Program-made: the position numbers and the translations under genes | Notes under the pieces: model-generated | Told to the model about the DNA's origin: nothing | Seen by the model: only the letters and a program-made list of their open reading frames with translations | The model's database searches: none | Assembly: GCF_030412915.1 (NCBI RefSeq) | Contig: NZ_JAUHJR010000002.1 | Location: 62,001-126,000 of the forward strand | DNA: 64,000 nucleotides | Source: Nocardioides abyssi | Lineage (GTDB): Bacteria; Actinomycetota; Actinomycetes; Propionibacteriales; Nocardioidaceae | Direction of reading: 5' to 3' | Part shown: piece by piece, positions 20,849 to 28,966 of the stretch | Numbering within the stretch: the stretch's first letter is position 1 | How the letters are laid out: the number at the start of each line of letters is the position of its first letter

Positions 20849-21385
20849 TCACTCCGAGGGCTGCTCGTCCGCGGTGGGCACCGCGGCGTCGAGGGTGCGG
20901 GTGCGCTCGGTCTCGTTGGTCCGCGCGCCGCGCACGACGACGACCGGGCAGGCGGCGTGCCGCACGAGCTGGTCGGACGTCGAGCCGAGCGCCAGCCCGC
21001 GGAAGCCGCCGCGGCCGCGGGAGGAGACCACGACGAGGTCGGCGTCGTGGGAGGCCTCGATGAGCGCGTTGCCGGCGGGGCCGCAGTAGGCCTCGTAGCG
21101 CAGGTCGACGCCCTGGCCGTGCGAGGCGACGGCACCGGCGACGTCGGCACGGAGGTCCTCGAGCACGGCCTGCTCGAAGTCCGCGCGCGGCGGGACGTAG
21201 CCGAACGTCTGGGTCGAGGGCCGCGGCGCGGTCGACATCGTCCAGGCGCGCAGCAGGGTCACCGACCCGCCGACGGCGCGGGCGTGGTCGAGCGCCCACT
21301 CCAGCGCGTGGAGCGCGGGCTGCGAGCCGTCGTTGCCGACGATGATGCGGGGACCGGTGCCGGGGATCTGCGCGCTCTCGCTCAT
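20849..21385 (-). CDS. Universal stress protein (UspA family)
   Basis: A 178-aa single USP domain. The N-terminal strand IIVGNDGSQPALHALEWA and the C-terminal ATP-binding pattern SSRGRGGFRGLALGSTSDQL (G-x2-G-x9-G-S/T) are both present, so it is of the ATP-binding type. The C-terminal 25 residues are a short acidic tail. It lies downstream of the MarR gene on the same strand, with 10 bases between, and may be transcribed with it. Confidence 0.88.
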   Translation of the reverse strand: MSESAQIPGTGPRIIVGNDGSQPALHALEWALDHARAVGGSVTLLRAWTMSTAPRPSTQTFGYVPPRADFEQAVLEDLRADVAGAVASHGQGVDLRYEAYCGPAGNALIEASHDADLVVVSSRGRGGFRGLALGSTSDQLVRHAACPVVVVRGARTNETERTRTLDAAVPTADEQPSE

Positions 21386-21395
21386 GCCCCTGACC

Positions 21396-21896
21396 TTAGT
21401 CGGCGCCGTCCAGCGCTCGGCCCCACTGCTCCAGCAGGGCGGCGAGCTCGTCGCGCTGCCGCGCGGTCAGCCCGCCCAGCAGGCGGTGCTCGTTGGCGAT
21501 GTGGGCGGTGAACGCGCGGTCGACCAGGGCCCGCCCCGCCTCGGTCAGCGCGACGACCCGCCCGCGTCCGTCGCGCTCGTCGACGCGCCGCGTCGCCCAC
21601 CCCTGCTGCACGCAGCGGTCGACCCGCTTGGTGATCGCGCCGGAGCTGACCATCGTCGAGGTGGCGAGCGCACCGGGCGTCAGCTCGTACGGCGCACCCG
21701 CGCGCCGCAGCGTCGCGAGGACGTCGAACTCGCCCTCGCCGAGGCCGTGCTCGGCGTACTCCGCCACCAGCTCCTCGGTCAGTCGCGCGGCCAACCGGTG
21801 CAGCCGGGCGATCACGCCGACGGGGCTGACGTCGAGGTCGGGTCGCTCGGCGCTCCACTGCTCGATGACGTGGCCGACGAAGTCCGGTTCGCTCAC
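21396..21896 (-). CDS. MarR family transcriptional regulator
   Basis: A 166-aa winged-helix regulator. The MarR core covers about residues 50-125 with GEGEFDVLATLRRAG, LATSTMVSSGAITKRVDRCV (recognition helix region) and the wing VDERDGRGRVVALTEAGRAL. The GTG at 21896 is followed upstream by a compact inverted repeat (21917-21937) that overlaps the -10 of the divergent transporter, so it most likely represses that gene and perhaps itself. The inducer is unknown. Confidence 0.9.
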   Translation of the reverse strand: MSEPDFVGHVIEQWSAERPDLDVSPVGVIARLHRLAARLTEELVAEYAEHGLGEGEFDVLATLRRAGAPYELTPGALATSTMVSSGAITKRVDRCVQQGWATRRVDERDGRGRVVALTEAGRALVDRAFTAHIANEHRLLGGLTARQRDELAALLEQWGRALDGAD

Positions 21897-21916
21897 GGAC
21901 TGGACGATATCTCACG

Positions 21917-21937
21917 CGGAAGATATATTGTCTTCCG
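21917..21937. promoter_or_regulatory. Operator and promoter between marR-type and EamA genes
   Basis: CGGAAGA (21917-21923) and TCTTCCG (21931-21937) form a perfect 7-bp inverted repeat around a 7-nt centre. That centre holds TATATT (21924-21929), a -10 box set 7 nt before the GTG at 21937; TGGACG at 21901-21906 is a -35 candidate with a 17-bp spacer. Looser symmetry, GATATCTC and AAGTATCTC, extends outwards. A bound MarR dimer would cover the -10 and start. Confidence 0.75.
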
Positions 21938-22908
21938 TGGAAAGTATCTCCTGGCGCACCCTCGCCCTCACGGCCGTCGCACCGGTCGCCTGGGGCACGA
22001 CGTACCTCACGACCGAGGAGCTGCTGCCGCCCGACCGCCCGCTCTTCAGTGCCGTCGTCCGCGCCCTCCCGGCCGGCCTGCTGCTCCTCGCCTGGACGCG
22101 CCGGCTCCCCCGCGGCGACTGGTGGTGGCGTGCCGGCGTGCTGGGCCTGTGCAACATCGGGCTCTTCTTCCCCCTGCTCTTCCTCGCCGCCTACCGCCTG
22201 CCGGGCGGCCTGGCCGCCACCCTCCAGGCGACGCTCCCGCTGGCCGTGATGGCGCTGGCGTACGCCGCGCTGGGCGAGCGCGCCTCCGGGCGGGGCGTCG
22301 TGGCGGCCGTCGTCGGCCTGGCCGGCGTGGCCCTGCTGGTGCTCGGCTCGCCGGGCGGCGTCGACGTGCTCGGCCTGGTCGCGGGCGCGGCGTCGGTGGT
22401 CGTCGCGGCCACCGGCTTCGTGCTGGTCAAGCGCTGGCGCGCACCGGTCGACATGCTGACGCTGGTCTCCTGGCAGCTCGTCGCGGGCGGGCTGCTGCTC
22501 GTGCCCGTGGCGCTGCTCGTCGAGGGCGCCCCGCCCGCGATCGACGCCCCCGCCGCGGCCGGCTACCTCTGGCTCGGCGGTGCCGGGACGGTCGTCGCCT
22601 ACGTCTGCTGGTTCCGCGGCCTGACCCGCATGCCGGCCGGCGCGGTCGCGCTCATCGGCCTGCTCAACCCCGTCGTCGGCACCGCCCTGGGCGCGGTCGT
22701 CGCGGGCGAGGTCTTCGGGCTGCCGCAGGCGATCGGCGTCGCGCTCGTGCTCGGCGGGGTCCTCGGTGGGCAGCAGCTCACGTCCTCGCGCCGCCGCGCG
22801 CGCCGCACCGCCCCGGCCCGCGCGGCGCGGGCCGTGCAGGCGACCCGGACACAGGCCCGGGCAGCAGCCTGCTCGCCGACGTGCTCGCCGGCGGTCAGCC
22901 GATCGTGA
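21937..22908 (+). CDS. EamA/DMT family transporter
   Basis: A 323-aa inner-membrane protein with ten hydrophobic segments in two EamA repeats. The first repeat carries APVAWGTTYLTTEELLPPDRPLF, the second APVDMLTLVSWQLVAGG and GLLNPVVGTALGA. It belongs to the RhaT/PecM/RarD-type metabolite exporters. The extra C-terminal tail is Arg/Ala/Thr-rich. The GTG at 21937 is the fourth base block after TATATT and gives a leaderless message; the frame is open further upstream but overlaps the regulator. The gene is the probable target of the divergent MarR protein. It overlaps the next gene by 14 bases tail to tail. Confidence 0.87.
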   Translation: MESISWRTLALTAVAPVAWGTTYLTTEELLPPDRPLFSAVVRALPAGLLLLAWTRRLPRGDWWWRAGVLGLCNIGLFFPLLFLAAYRLPGGLAATLQATLPLAVMALAYAALGERASGRGVVAAVVGLAGVALLVLGSPGGVDVLGLVAGAASVVVAATGFVLVKRWRAPVDMLTLVSWQLVAGGLLLVPVALLVEGAPPAIDAPAAAGYLWLGGAGTVVAYVCWFRGLTRMPAGAVALIGLLNPVVGTALGAVVAGEVFGLPQAIGVALVLGGVLGGQQLTSSRRRARRTAPARAARAVQATRTQARAAACSPTCSPAVSRS

Positions 22909-23482
22909 CGGTGACCTCGTTGGACTCCAGGCCGGTGCTGGTGTCGACCATGCGGAAGCGGTTCTCGCCCAGCTGGCCGGTCTGGATGTAGGTCGAGAAG
23001 GTCTCGTTGCTGACCGAGGCCGTCACCGGGAAGTCCACCCACTGCCCGTCGGCGAACCGCTGCACCTGCAGGATCGCGCCCTCCCCGCCGGTGTAGACGC
23101 CGGTCAGGTCGATCTGCTGCATCGGCGAGACGCTGGTCTGCCCGGACGACAGCGAGATCTCGTCCTCCGGCGCCTCGGACGTCTCCTCGTCCGTCGGCTC
23201 GGACGAGCCGCTGCTCGACGAGCCGTCGGGGGCCAGGGTGATCAGCGGGCCGCTGGGCTCGTCGGTCGGCTCGGGCTTGGGCAGGTAGAACGACGGCCGG
23301 CTCGACGAGGTCCCCGAGGCGCTGTCGTCGCCGCCGAGGCCCAGCACGCTCACCGCGCCGAGCGCCACGCCGCCGAGCACCAGGCCGACCACGAGCCCGA
23401 CGCCCACCAGCGCGACGAGGCCGGTCAGCACGGGGCGGTCGGCACGCTCGGGGCGCTCGGAGTCCAGCTGCTCGGGGGGCAC
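22895..23482 (-). CDS. Membrane-anchored protein with Ser/Glu-rich linker and beta-sandwich-like C-terminus
   Basis: A 195-aa protein of unknown function. A cytosolic head (1-18), one membrane segment (about 19-45, LTGLVALVGVGLVVGLVLGG), a low-complexity extracellular linker rich in Ser, Thr, Glu and Pro (about 50-105) and a C-terminal domain with alternating strands (DLTGVYTGGEGAILQVQRF ... NEVTVTIG) are visible. The C-terminal domain reads like an Ig-like or carbohydrate-binding fold. GTG at 23482 is the start. The repeat array lies just upstream of it. Confidence 0.7.
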   Translation of the reverse strand: MPPEQLDSERPERADRPVLTGLVALVGVGLVVGLVLGGVALGAVSVLGLGGDDSASGTSSSRPSFYLPKPEPTDEPSGPLITLAPDGSSSSGSSEPTDEETSEAPEDEISLSSGQTSVSPMQQIDLTGVYTGGEGAILQVQRFADGQWVDFPVTASVSNETFSTYIQTGQLGENRFRMVDTSTGLESNEVTVTIG

Positions 23483-23557
23483 GTGCCCATTGTCGGGGTC
23501 GGGCGCGGTTCAGCCAACCGGGACGGGCGCGAGGACGACGCGGGCTCGGGCTGCGGC

Positions 23558-23728
23558 GGGTTTCGAGACGGTTGCTGCGCAACCTCCTCAACCAGCCGGG
23601 CGGTTGCTGCGCAACCTCCTCAACCAGCCGGGCGGTTGCTGCGCAACCTCCTCAACCAGCCGGGCGGTTGCTGCGCGGCCTCCTCAACCGGCCGAGCGGT
23701 TGCTGCGCAGCCTCCTCGACCAGCCGCA
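23558..23728. repeat. Palindromic element, copy B, expanded into a five-unit 32-bp tandem array
   Basis: Positions 23558-23597 are the reverse complement of the 4746-4785 element with four changes. From 23569 the unit CGGTTGCTGCGCAACCTCC (first 19 of 32 bp) repeats every 32 bp at 23569, 23601, 23633, 23665 and 23697. Units 1-3 are identical; units 4 and 5 have drifted. Each unit keeps a hairpin GGTTGC-tgc-GCAACC or a decayed form. There are no spacers. Confidence 0.9.
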
Positions 23729-23735
23729 CGGGGGG

Positions 23736-24221
23736 TCAGCGGGGCTCGAGCACCACGACGGGGATCTCCCGGTCGGTCCAGCGCTGGTAGCGGTCGAAGT
23801 CGGCGTACAGCTCGACCAGCCGCGGCCACAGCGCCGCCCGCTCCTCCGGACCGGCGACGCGGGCGCGCACGGCGCGCGAGCGCTCGCCCTTGACCGCGAC
23901 CTGGGTCTCGGGGGAGGCGAGCAGGTTGCGGTACCACTGGGGGTGCTTCGGGAGGCCGCCCTGCGAGGCGACGACGACCAGGTCGCGACCGTCCTCGAGG
24001 TAGAGCAGCGGCGTGGTGAACCGGTTGCCGCTCTTGCGGCCCACGTGGTCGAGCAGCAGCGTGGGGACCGGCTTCTTCCAGCCGGCGCCGATGCGCCACT
24101 TCGAGCCGATCCGGCCGTTGGTGGCGCGGAACGCCGCCACCTGCACCTGGGCGACGCGCTTGAGGACCTTGGGGACCAGCGGGGAGTCGAGCCCCGGCGG
24201 CTTCTCGTCGGGCAGAGCCAT
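23736..24221 (-). CDS. Deazaflavin (F420)-dependent nitroreductase-family protein (Ddn-like)
   Basis: A 161-aa split-beta-barrel protein of the DUF385/Ddn family, whose members bind F420H2 and reduce quinones or nitro compounds. Characteristic blocks are LLLDHVGRKSGNRFTTPLLYLEDG, VVASQGGLPKHPQWYRNLLASPE and ARVAGPEERAALWPRLVELY. The start is ATG at 24221 (MALPDEKPPG); the longer open frame upstream overlaps the SnoaL-like gene. The family suggests a soluble or membrane-associated redox enzyme; the substrate is unknown. It lies downstream of the SnoaL-like gene on the same strand. Confidence 0.85.
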   Translation of the reverse strand: MALPDEKPPGLDSPLVPKVLKRVAQVQVAAFRATNGRIGSKWRIGAGWKKPVPTLLLDHVGRKSGNRFTTPLLYLEDGRDLVVVASQGGLPKHPQWYRNLLASPETQVAVKGERSRAVRARVAGPEERAALWPRLVELYADFDRYQRWTDREIPVVVLEPR

Positions 24222-24244
24222 GGGGCGGACCCTAGCTGCCAGGG

Positions 24245-24667
24245 TCAGGTCCGCTTCCAGACGATCTCCTCGCGCAGCTCGCGGCTGCGCCAGCCGTCGG
24301 CCGTGCGGACCATCCGGTGGTGGTAGATCCCGCCGAACTCCACGACCTTCTCGGTGCCGTCCTCGGCCACCATCGGCATCGGGTTGTGGAAGTACGCCGC
24401 CACGACGGCCTCGTCGCCGACGAGCTCGACGTCGACCTGGCCGAGCGTGTGCATCCGCTTCGGGAAGAACGCCGGCAGCACCTCGGCCAGCCACGGCTTG
24501 ACCGCACCGTAGGCGTCGGCGATCCCGCCGGACTCGGTGTAGTCGATGGCCGCGTCGGGGGTGAAGACGGTGTCGAGCCGGTCGAAGTCGCCGGTGTCGA
24601 TCGCGCGGGTGTAGCGGGTCAGCACGGCAGCGATCTCCGTGCGGTCGCTGAGCTCAGCCAGGTCCAC
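24245..24667 (-). CDS. SnoaL-like / NTF2-fold protein
   Basis: A 140-aa cone-shaped alpha/beta-barrel protein of the SnoaL_4 group. Visible motifs are LSDRTEIAAVLTRYTRAIDTGDFDRLDTVF, MHTLGQVDVELVGDEAVVAAYFHN and GGIYHHRMVRTADGWR. Members include ketosteroid isomerase-like and ring-hydroxylating dioxygenase beta-like proteins. GTG at 24667 fits the normal N-terminus; the frame runs on to 24697. It is divergent from the luciferase-like gene across a KstR-like motif, so a steroid-related isomerase or hydratase role is possible but unproven. Confidence 0.8.
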   Translation of the reverse strand: MDLAELSDRTEIAAVLTRYTRAIDTGDFDRLDTVFTPDAAIDYTESGGIADAYGAVKPWLAEVLPAFFPKRMHTLGQVDVELVGDEAVVAAYFHNPMPMVAEDGTEKVVEFGGIYHHRMVRTADGWRSRELREEIVWKRT

Positions 24668-24689
24668 GGCACGAACCCTGGCACAGAAC

Positions 24690-24703
24690 TGGAACACGTT
24701 CTA
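24690..24703. promoter_or_regulatory. KstR-type operator motif
   Basis: TGGAACACGTTCTA matches the published KstR consensus TnnAACnnGTTnnA at all fixed positions. It overlaps the -10-like TAGTGT (24702-24707) that sits 6 nt before the ATG at 24714; TGGCAC at 24679-24684 is a -35 candidate with a 17-bp spacer. KstR controls steroid catabolism in mycobacteria and rhodococci. Confidence 0.65.
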
Positions 24704-24713
24704 GTGTGCGGCC

Positions 24714-25613
24714 ATGCGATTCACCTACGCCGAGGCCATGACCCGGGTGGACTACTACGCCCCGCTGGCCCGGGCGGCCGAGGCGGCCGGCTACACGAGC
24801 ATGACCGTCGCCGACAGCCTCATCTACCCCGAGGAGTCGGACTCGACGTACCCCTACACCGACACCGGCGACCGCGAGTTCCTCGACGGCAAGGAGTTCA
24901 TCGAGACGATGGTGCTCTGCGCGCACCTCTTCGCGGCCACCACCACGCTGCGGCTGACGCCGTTCGTGCTGAAGCTGCCGGTGCGCCCGCCGGTGCTGGT
25001 CGCCAAGCAGGCCTCGTCGCTGGCGTACCTGTCCGGCAACCGGCTCGGCCTCGGCGTCGGCATCTCGCCGTGGCCCGAGGACTTCGTCGCGATGGGCGTG
25101 CCCTGGGCGCGGCGCGGCAAGCGGATGGACGAGTGCATGGACATCGTCCGCGGGCTCACGTCGCCGGCGGACGAGGACGGCCGGCAGGGCTACTTCTCCT
25201 ACTCCGGGGAGTTCTACGAGGTCGCCTCGCTCAAGCAGACCCCGGCGCCGACCACGAGGCTGCCGCTGCTCGTGGGCGGGCACGCCGACGCGGCGCTGCG
25301 CCGCGCGGTGCGCAAGGGCGACGGGTGGATGCACGCCGGCGGCGACGGCGAGGAGCTCGACCGGATGCTCACCCGGCTGGCCGAGATCCGCGCCGAGGAG
25401 GGCGACACCCGCGACGACTTCGAGGTCCACGTCATCTCCTACGACGCCTACACCCCCGACGGCATCAAGCGGCTGGAGGACAAGGGCGTCACCGACTGCA
25501 TCGTCGGCTTCCGGATCCCCTACATCGTCGGCCCGGACACCGAGCCGCTGGAGAAGAAGGTCGCCGCGCTCGAGCGGTACGCCGAGGACGTCATCGCGAA
25601 GGTGAACCCGTGA
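24714..25613 (+). CDS. LLM class (luciferase-like) flavin/F420-dependent oxidoreductase
   Basis: A 299-aa TIM-barrel protein of the bacterial luciferase-like superfamily. Signature stretches are FTYAEAMTRVDYYAPLARAAEAAGY, LKLPVRPPVLVAKQASSLAYLSGNRLGLGVG and LPLLVGGHADAALRRAVRKGDGWM. Members use F420 or FMN for redox steps or Baeyer-Villiger-type oxygenation. ATG at 24714 follows TAGTGT by 6 nt (leaderless) beneath a KstR-like operator. The stop overlaps the GTG of the next gene (GTGA at 25610-25613), so it leads a four-gene coupled operon. Confidence 0.88.
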   Translation: MRFTYAEAMTRVDYYAPLARAAEAAGYTSMTVADSLIYPEESDSTYPYTDTGDREFLDGKEFIETMVLCAHLFAATTTLRLTPFVLKLPVRPPVLVAKQASSLAYLSGNRLGLGVGISPWPEDFVAMGVPWARRGKRMDECMDIVRGLTSPADEDGRQGYFSYSGEFYEVASLKQTPAPTTRLPLLVGGHADAALRRAVRKGDGWMHAGGDGEELDRMLTRLAEIRAEEGDTRDDFEVHVISYDAYTPDGIKRLEDKGVTDCIVGFRIPYIVGPDTEPLEKKVAALERYAEDVIAKVNP

Positions 25614-26803
25614 GCGCCGGGCAGGACGCCGGGCAGGACGTCGTTCAGCAGCAGGGCGCCGGCCGCGTGCTGGGCCTGACCAAGCCGCTGCAGGACGCGA
25701 TCGCGGAGGCAGAGGAGCTGATCGCGGCCGCGCCGTTCATCCGCACCGAGCAGGACCTGCTCGAGGGCTACGACTACCTCGCGGGCCGGATCCGGATGGC
25801 GATGCAGACCGCGTTCGACTACGACCTCGAGCGGCCGCTGTTCGTCAACCCGACCCACCAGTTCTCCCGGCAGGGCCTGGACAACCCCGACGCGCTCTAC
25901 TTCAACGCCTACCTGCGCGAGGGCGTGGAGTACGTCGTCCGCGGCCGCCGCGGGACGAGCGCCGACCTGTCGTTCCAGGTGATGGGCGGGGCGTACACCG
26001 CGACGTCCGCCGCGACCTCGATGCTCGCCTTCGACGACCGCGAGCTCGACATCGCCGACGACGGCACCTTCGAGTTCACCTACACCGCCGAGCCCGGTGC
26101 CAAGACGCTCATCGTCCGCGAGGTCTTCAACGACTGGGACACCGAGGAGCGCGGGGTGCTGTGGATCGAGCGGCCCGACACGATGGGCACGCCCGCCAAG
26201 CCGCTCTCGGAGGCGACGCTCGCGAAGAAGTACGAGGTGGCCGCGCGCTCGCTGACCAGCTCGATCCAGACCTGGTTCGCCTTCCCGCACTTCTTCCAGT
26301 ACCAGCAGCCGGTCAACACCCTCACCCCGCCGCAGTCCACCCCCGGCGGGCTCGCCTCGCAGCGCTCCGCGATCGGCCACTACGAGCTGGCCGAGGACGA
26401 GGCGATGGTGATCACCGTGCCCGAGTGCACCGACTGCGCCTACCAGGCGGTGCAGATCGGCTCGGACTGGTACGTCTCGACCGACTACGAGACCCACCAG
26501 ACCTCGCTCACCAAGGCCCAGGCGGTCACCGACCCCGACGGGATGATGCGGTTCGTCGTCTCCGAGCGCGACCCGGGCATCGCCAACTGGCTGGAGACCA
26601 CCGGCCACCGCACCGGCTCGATGATGCTGCGCTGGCAGAGGCTCGAGCGCGACCTCGGCCCCGAGGACGGCCCGACCGTCGAGGTGGTCCCGTTCGACGC
26701 CGTCCGCGACCACCTGCCCCACCACTCCCCCGTCACCCCCGAGGAGTACGCCGCGCGGATCGCCGCCCGGCAGCGCTCCGTCGCCCGAAGGATGCTGAGC
26801 TGA
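25610..26803 (+). CDS. DUF1214 domain-containing protein
   Basis: A 397-aa protein. An N-terminal helical part (AIAEAEELIAAAPFIRTEQDLLEGYDYLAG) is followed by strands with RPLFVNPTHQFSRQGLDNPDALYF and a C-terminal DUF1214-like region (GLASQRSAIGHYELAEDEAM, VQIGSDWYVSTDYETHQTSL, RFVVSERDPGIANWLETTGH). No catalytic motif is known for the family, but it recurs in actinobacterial lipid and steroid gene sets. The GTG start overlaps the luciferase-like stop. A long frame upstream in the same phase is a shadow. Confidence 0.82.
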   Translation: MSAGQDAGQDVVQQQGAGRVLGLTKPLQDAIAEAEELIAAAPFIRTEQDLLEGYDYLAGRIRMAMQTAFDYDLERPLFVNPTHQFSRQGLDNPDALYFNAYLREGVEYVVRGRRGTSADLSFQVMGGAYTATSAATSMLAFDDRELDIADDGTFEFTYTAEPGAKTLIVREVFNDWDTEERGVLWIERPDTMGTPAKPLSEATLAKKYEVAARSLTSSIQTWFAFPHFFQYQQPVNTLTPPQSTPGGLASQRSAIGHYELAEDEAMVITVPECTDCAYQAVQIGSDWYVSTDYETHQTSLTKAQAVTDPDGMMRFVVSERDPGIANWLETTGHRTGSMMLRWQRLERDLGPEDGPTVEVVPFDAVRDHLPHHSPVTPEEYAARIAARQRSVARRMLS

Positions 26804-26805
26804 CC

Positions 26806-27654
26806 ATGCCGACCCCGCAGACCGCCGCCGCCCACCTCGAGACCGACGCCGAGGTCGAGGCCCGCTACCGTCCGTTGCCGCTGCTGGAGGGCAAGGTGCT
26901 GGTGCTCTCCGGCGTCGGCCCCGGCCTGGGCCGCGCCTTCGGGGAGGAGGCCGCCCGGATGGGCGCCGACCTGGTGCTCGTCAGCCGCACCGAGCGGCGC
27001 CTGGAGAAGATGGCCGAGACCGTGCGCGGCCTGGGGCGGCGAGCACTCGTCGTACCCACCGACATCACTGACGAGGCCTCCCGCGTCGCGCTCGTCGAGC
27101 GGTCGCTGGAGGAGTTCGGCCGGGTCGACTGCCTGATCAACAACGCCTTCGGCATCCCGCCGATGGACCCGCTGACCACCCTCGACCTCGACGGGCTGCG
27201 CGCCGCCAACGAGACCAACGTCTTCGCGCCGCTGCGGCTGACCGCGCTCTTCGCCGACGCGCTGGCCGCGACGCGCGGGTCGGTGCTGATGGTCAACTCC
27301 TGCGTGCTCTACCAGTCCCAGGAGGAGTTCGCCGGCTACAAGCTCTCCAAGGGCGCGCTCGAGCACCTGTCGTCCTCGCTGGCCACCGAGCTCGGCCCGC
27401 GCGGCATCCGGCTCAACAGCGTCGCGCCGTCCTACATCTACGAGGACGTCAACAAGGGCTACTTCGACTGGATCGCCTCGGAGTCCGGCCGCACCCACGA
27501 CGAGGTGTACGCCGAGAAGGCCGCGCCGACCGACCTCAAGCGGCTCGCGAGCCCGGCGGAGGTCGCCCGCGCCGCGCTCGTGCTGGCCACCGACCTGTGC
27601 TCGGCGGTGACCGGCCAGGTGCTCAACGTCGACTGCGGGGAGTTCCACCGATGA
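26806..27654 (+). CDS. SDR family oxidoreductase
   Basis: A 282-aa classical short-chain dehydrogenase/reductase with an N-terminal extension of about 25 residues. The cofactor motif is SGVGPGLGRAFG (TGxxxGxG type, NAD(P)), followed by LINNAFG, catalytic Ser in MVNSCVLYQS and YKLSK (Y-x3-K). LNSVAPSYIYEDV is in the usual cofactor-proximal place. It starts 2 nt after the DUF1214 stop and overlaps the next gene by ATGA. A hydroxyl/keto redox step on a steroid or lipid is a reasonable guess from the operon. Confidence 0.9.
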   Translation: MPTPQTAAAHLETDAEVEARYRPLPLLEGKVLVLSGVGPGLGRAFGEEAARMGADLVLVSRTERRLEKMAETVRGLGRRALVVPTDITDEASRVALVERSLEEFGRVDCLINNAFGIPPMDPLTTLDLDGLRAANETNVFAPLRLTALFADALAATRGSVLMVNSCVLYQSQEEFAGYKLSKGALEHLSSSLATELGPRGIRLNSVAPSYIYEDVNKGYFDWIASESGRTHDEVYAEKAAPTDLKRLASPAEVARAALVLATDLCSAVTGQVLNVDCGEFHR

Positions 27655-28841
27655 GCGCCGACACGGGCACGGGCACGGGCACCGAGGGTCTCAACGTGAT
27701 GACCCGCGAGCGCGCCGACGTCGGGTCGTACGACGACATCGTCGCCGCCGCGCGCCGCACGACCGGCCTGGAGGACCTCGGCGGCACCGAGCACGAGGAG
27801 GGCCTGCGGGTCCTCGTCGACGACCTCGCCTCGGCCGAGGCCGGGCTGACCCCGCGCGGCAACTACTTCCAGCGCTCGGAGGTCAAGAGCGCGCTGGTCG
27901 GCCGGCTGCTGACCCAGGCGCAGTTCACCGCCCGCCCCGAGCACGCCGACGTGCCGATCGAGCGACCGGTCTTCGTCATGGGCCTGCCGCGCACCGGCAC
28001 CACCGCGCTGCACCGGCTGCTGCACGCCGACCCGGCGGCGCAGGGGCTGGAGATGTGGCTGACGCAGTACCCCCAGCCGCGCCCCCCGCGCGAGACCTGG
28101 GACGACGACCCCATCTTCGGCGCCATGCAGCAGGCGTTCTCCGCCCACCACGTGGAGAGCCCGGAGTTCATGGGGATCCACTACATGGACGCCACGACCG
28201 TCGAGGAGTGCTGGCGGCTGCTGCGCCAGACCGGCAAGTCCAACTCCTACGAGTCGCTCGCCCACGTCCCGCGCTACTCCGCCTGGCTCGCCGCGCAGGA
28301 CTGGACCGACGCCTACGCCCGGCACCGGCAGAACCTCCAGCTCGTCGGGCTCAACGACCCCGACAAGCGGTGGGTGCTCAAGAACCCCTCGCACATGACC
28401 GCGCTCGACGCGCTGATGGCGGTCTACCCGGACGCGCTGGTCGTCTACACCCACCGCGACCCGGTCGTGTGCATCGCCTCGTCGTCCTCGCTGTCGGCCG
28501 AGACCACGGCCGGGCACTCCACGACGTACGTCGGCGAGACGATCGGCCGCACCCAGCTCGACCTCTGGTCACGCGCCTTCCACGCCTTCCACGACGCGCG
28601 CCCGCGCTACGACCGGGCGCAGTTCGCCGACGTCGCGTTCTCCGACCTGCTCGCCGACCCGCTCGGCACCGCGCGCTCGGTCTACGAGCAGTTCGGGCTG
28701 GACTGGACGCCCGACGCGCAGGCGGCCATGGAGGAGATCGACCGGGAGTCCAAGCAGGGCGCCGCCAAGCCGTCGCACCGCTACTCCATCGAGGACTACG
28801 GGCTCACCGAGGCCGACGTGCGGGCGGCGTTCGACCGGTAG
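27651..28841 (+). CDS. Sulfotransferase family protein
   Basis: A 396-aa protein of the bacterial sulfotransferase_3-like family. The PAPS 5'-phosphosulfate loop is FVMGLPRTGTTALHRLLHAD (about residues 105-124) and the 3'-phosphate site is VVYTHRDPVVCIAS. Many actinobacterial members in lipid or steroid loci have no known sulfated product, so activity needs proof. The start ATG overlaps the SDR stop. It is the last gene of the KstR-motif operon; the next gene starts 125 bp downstream. Confidence 0.85.
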   Translation: MSADTGTGTGTEGLNVMTRERADVGSYDDIVAAARRTTGLEDLGGTEHEEGLRVLVDDLASAEAGLTPRGNYFQRSEVKSALVGRLLTQAQFTARPEHADVPIERPVFVMGLPRTGTTALHRLLHADPAAQGLEMWLTQYPQPRPPRETWDDDPIFGAMQQAFSAHHVESPEFMGIHYMDATTVEECWRLLRQTGKSNSYESLAHVPRYSAWLAAQDWTDAYARHRQNLQLVGLNDPDKRWVLKNPSHMTALDALMAVYPDALVVYTHRDPVVCIASSSSLSAETTAGHSTTYVGETIGRTQLDLWSRAFHAFHDARPRYDRAQFADVAFSDLLADPLGTARSVYEQFGLDWTPDAQAAMEEIDRESKQGAAKPSHRYSIEDYGLTEADVRAAFDR

Positions 28842-28966
28842 GCCGGTCCACTTCCCCCCACCCTCGCGCCCACCTGTCGTCCACAGGTGGACCCCCGCGC
28901 GCGGCCCTGCACAGCCCGGCCCTCGGGGCGCCCGCCGGGAGGGCGGCGGCGGGCAGCGTGGCCGCC

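Noticed and set aside
23569-23728. Possible CRISPR array
   Set aside because: The 32-bp repeats are contiguous with no unique spacers, contain a palindrome of a dispersed element, and no cas gene is present.
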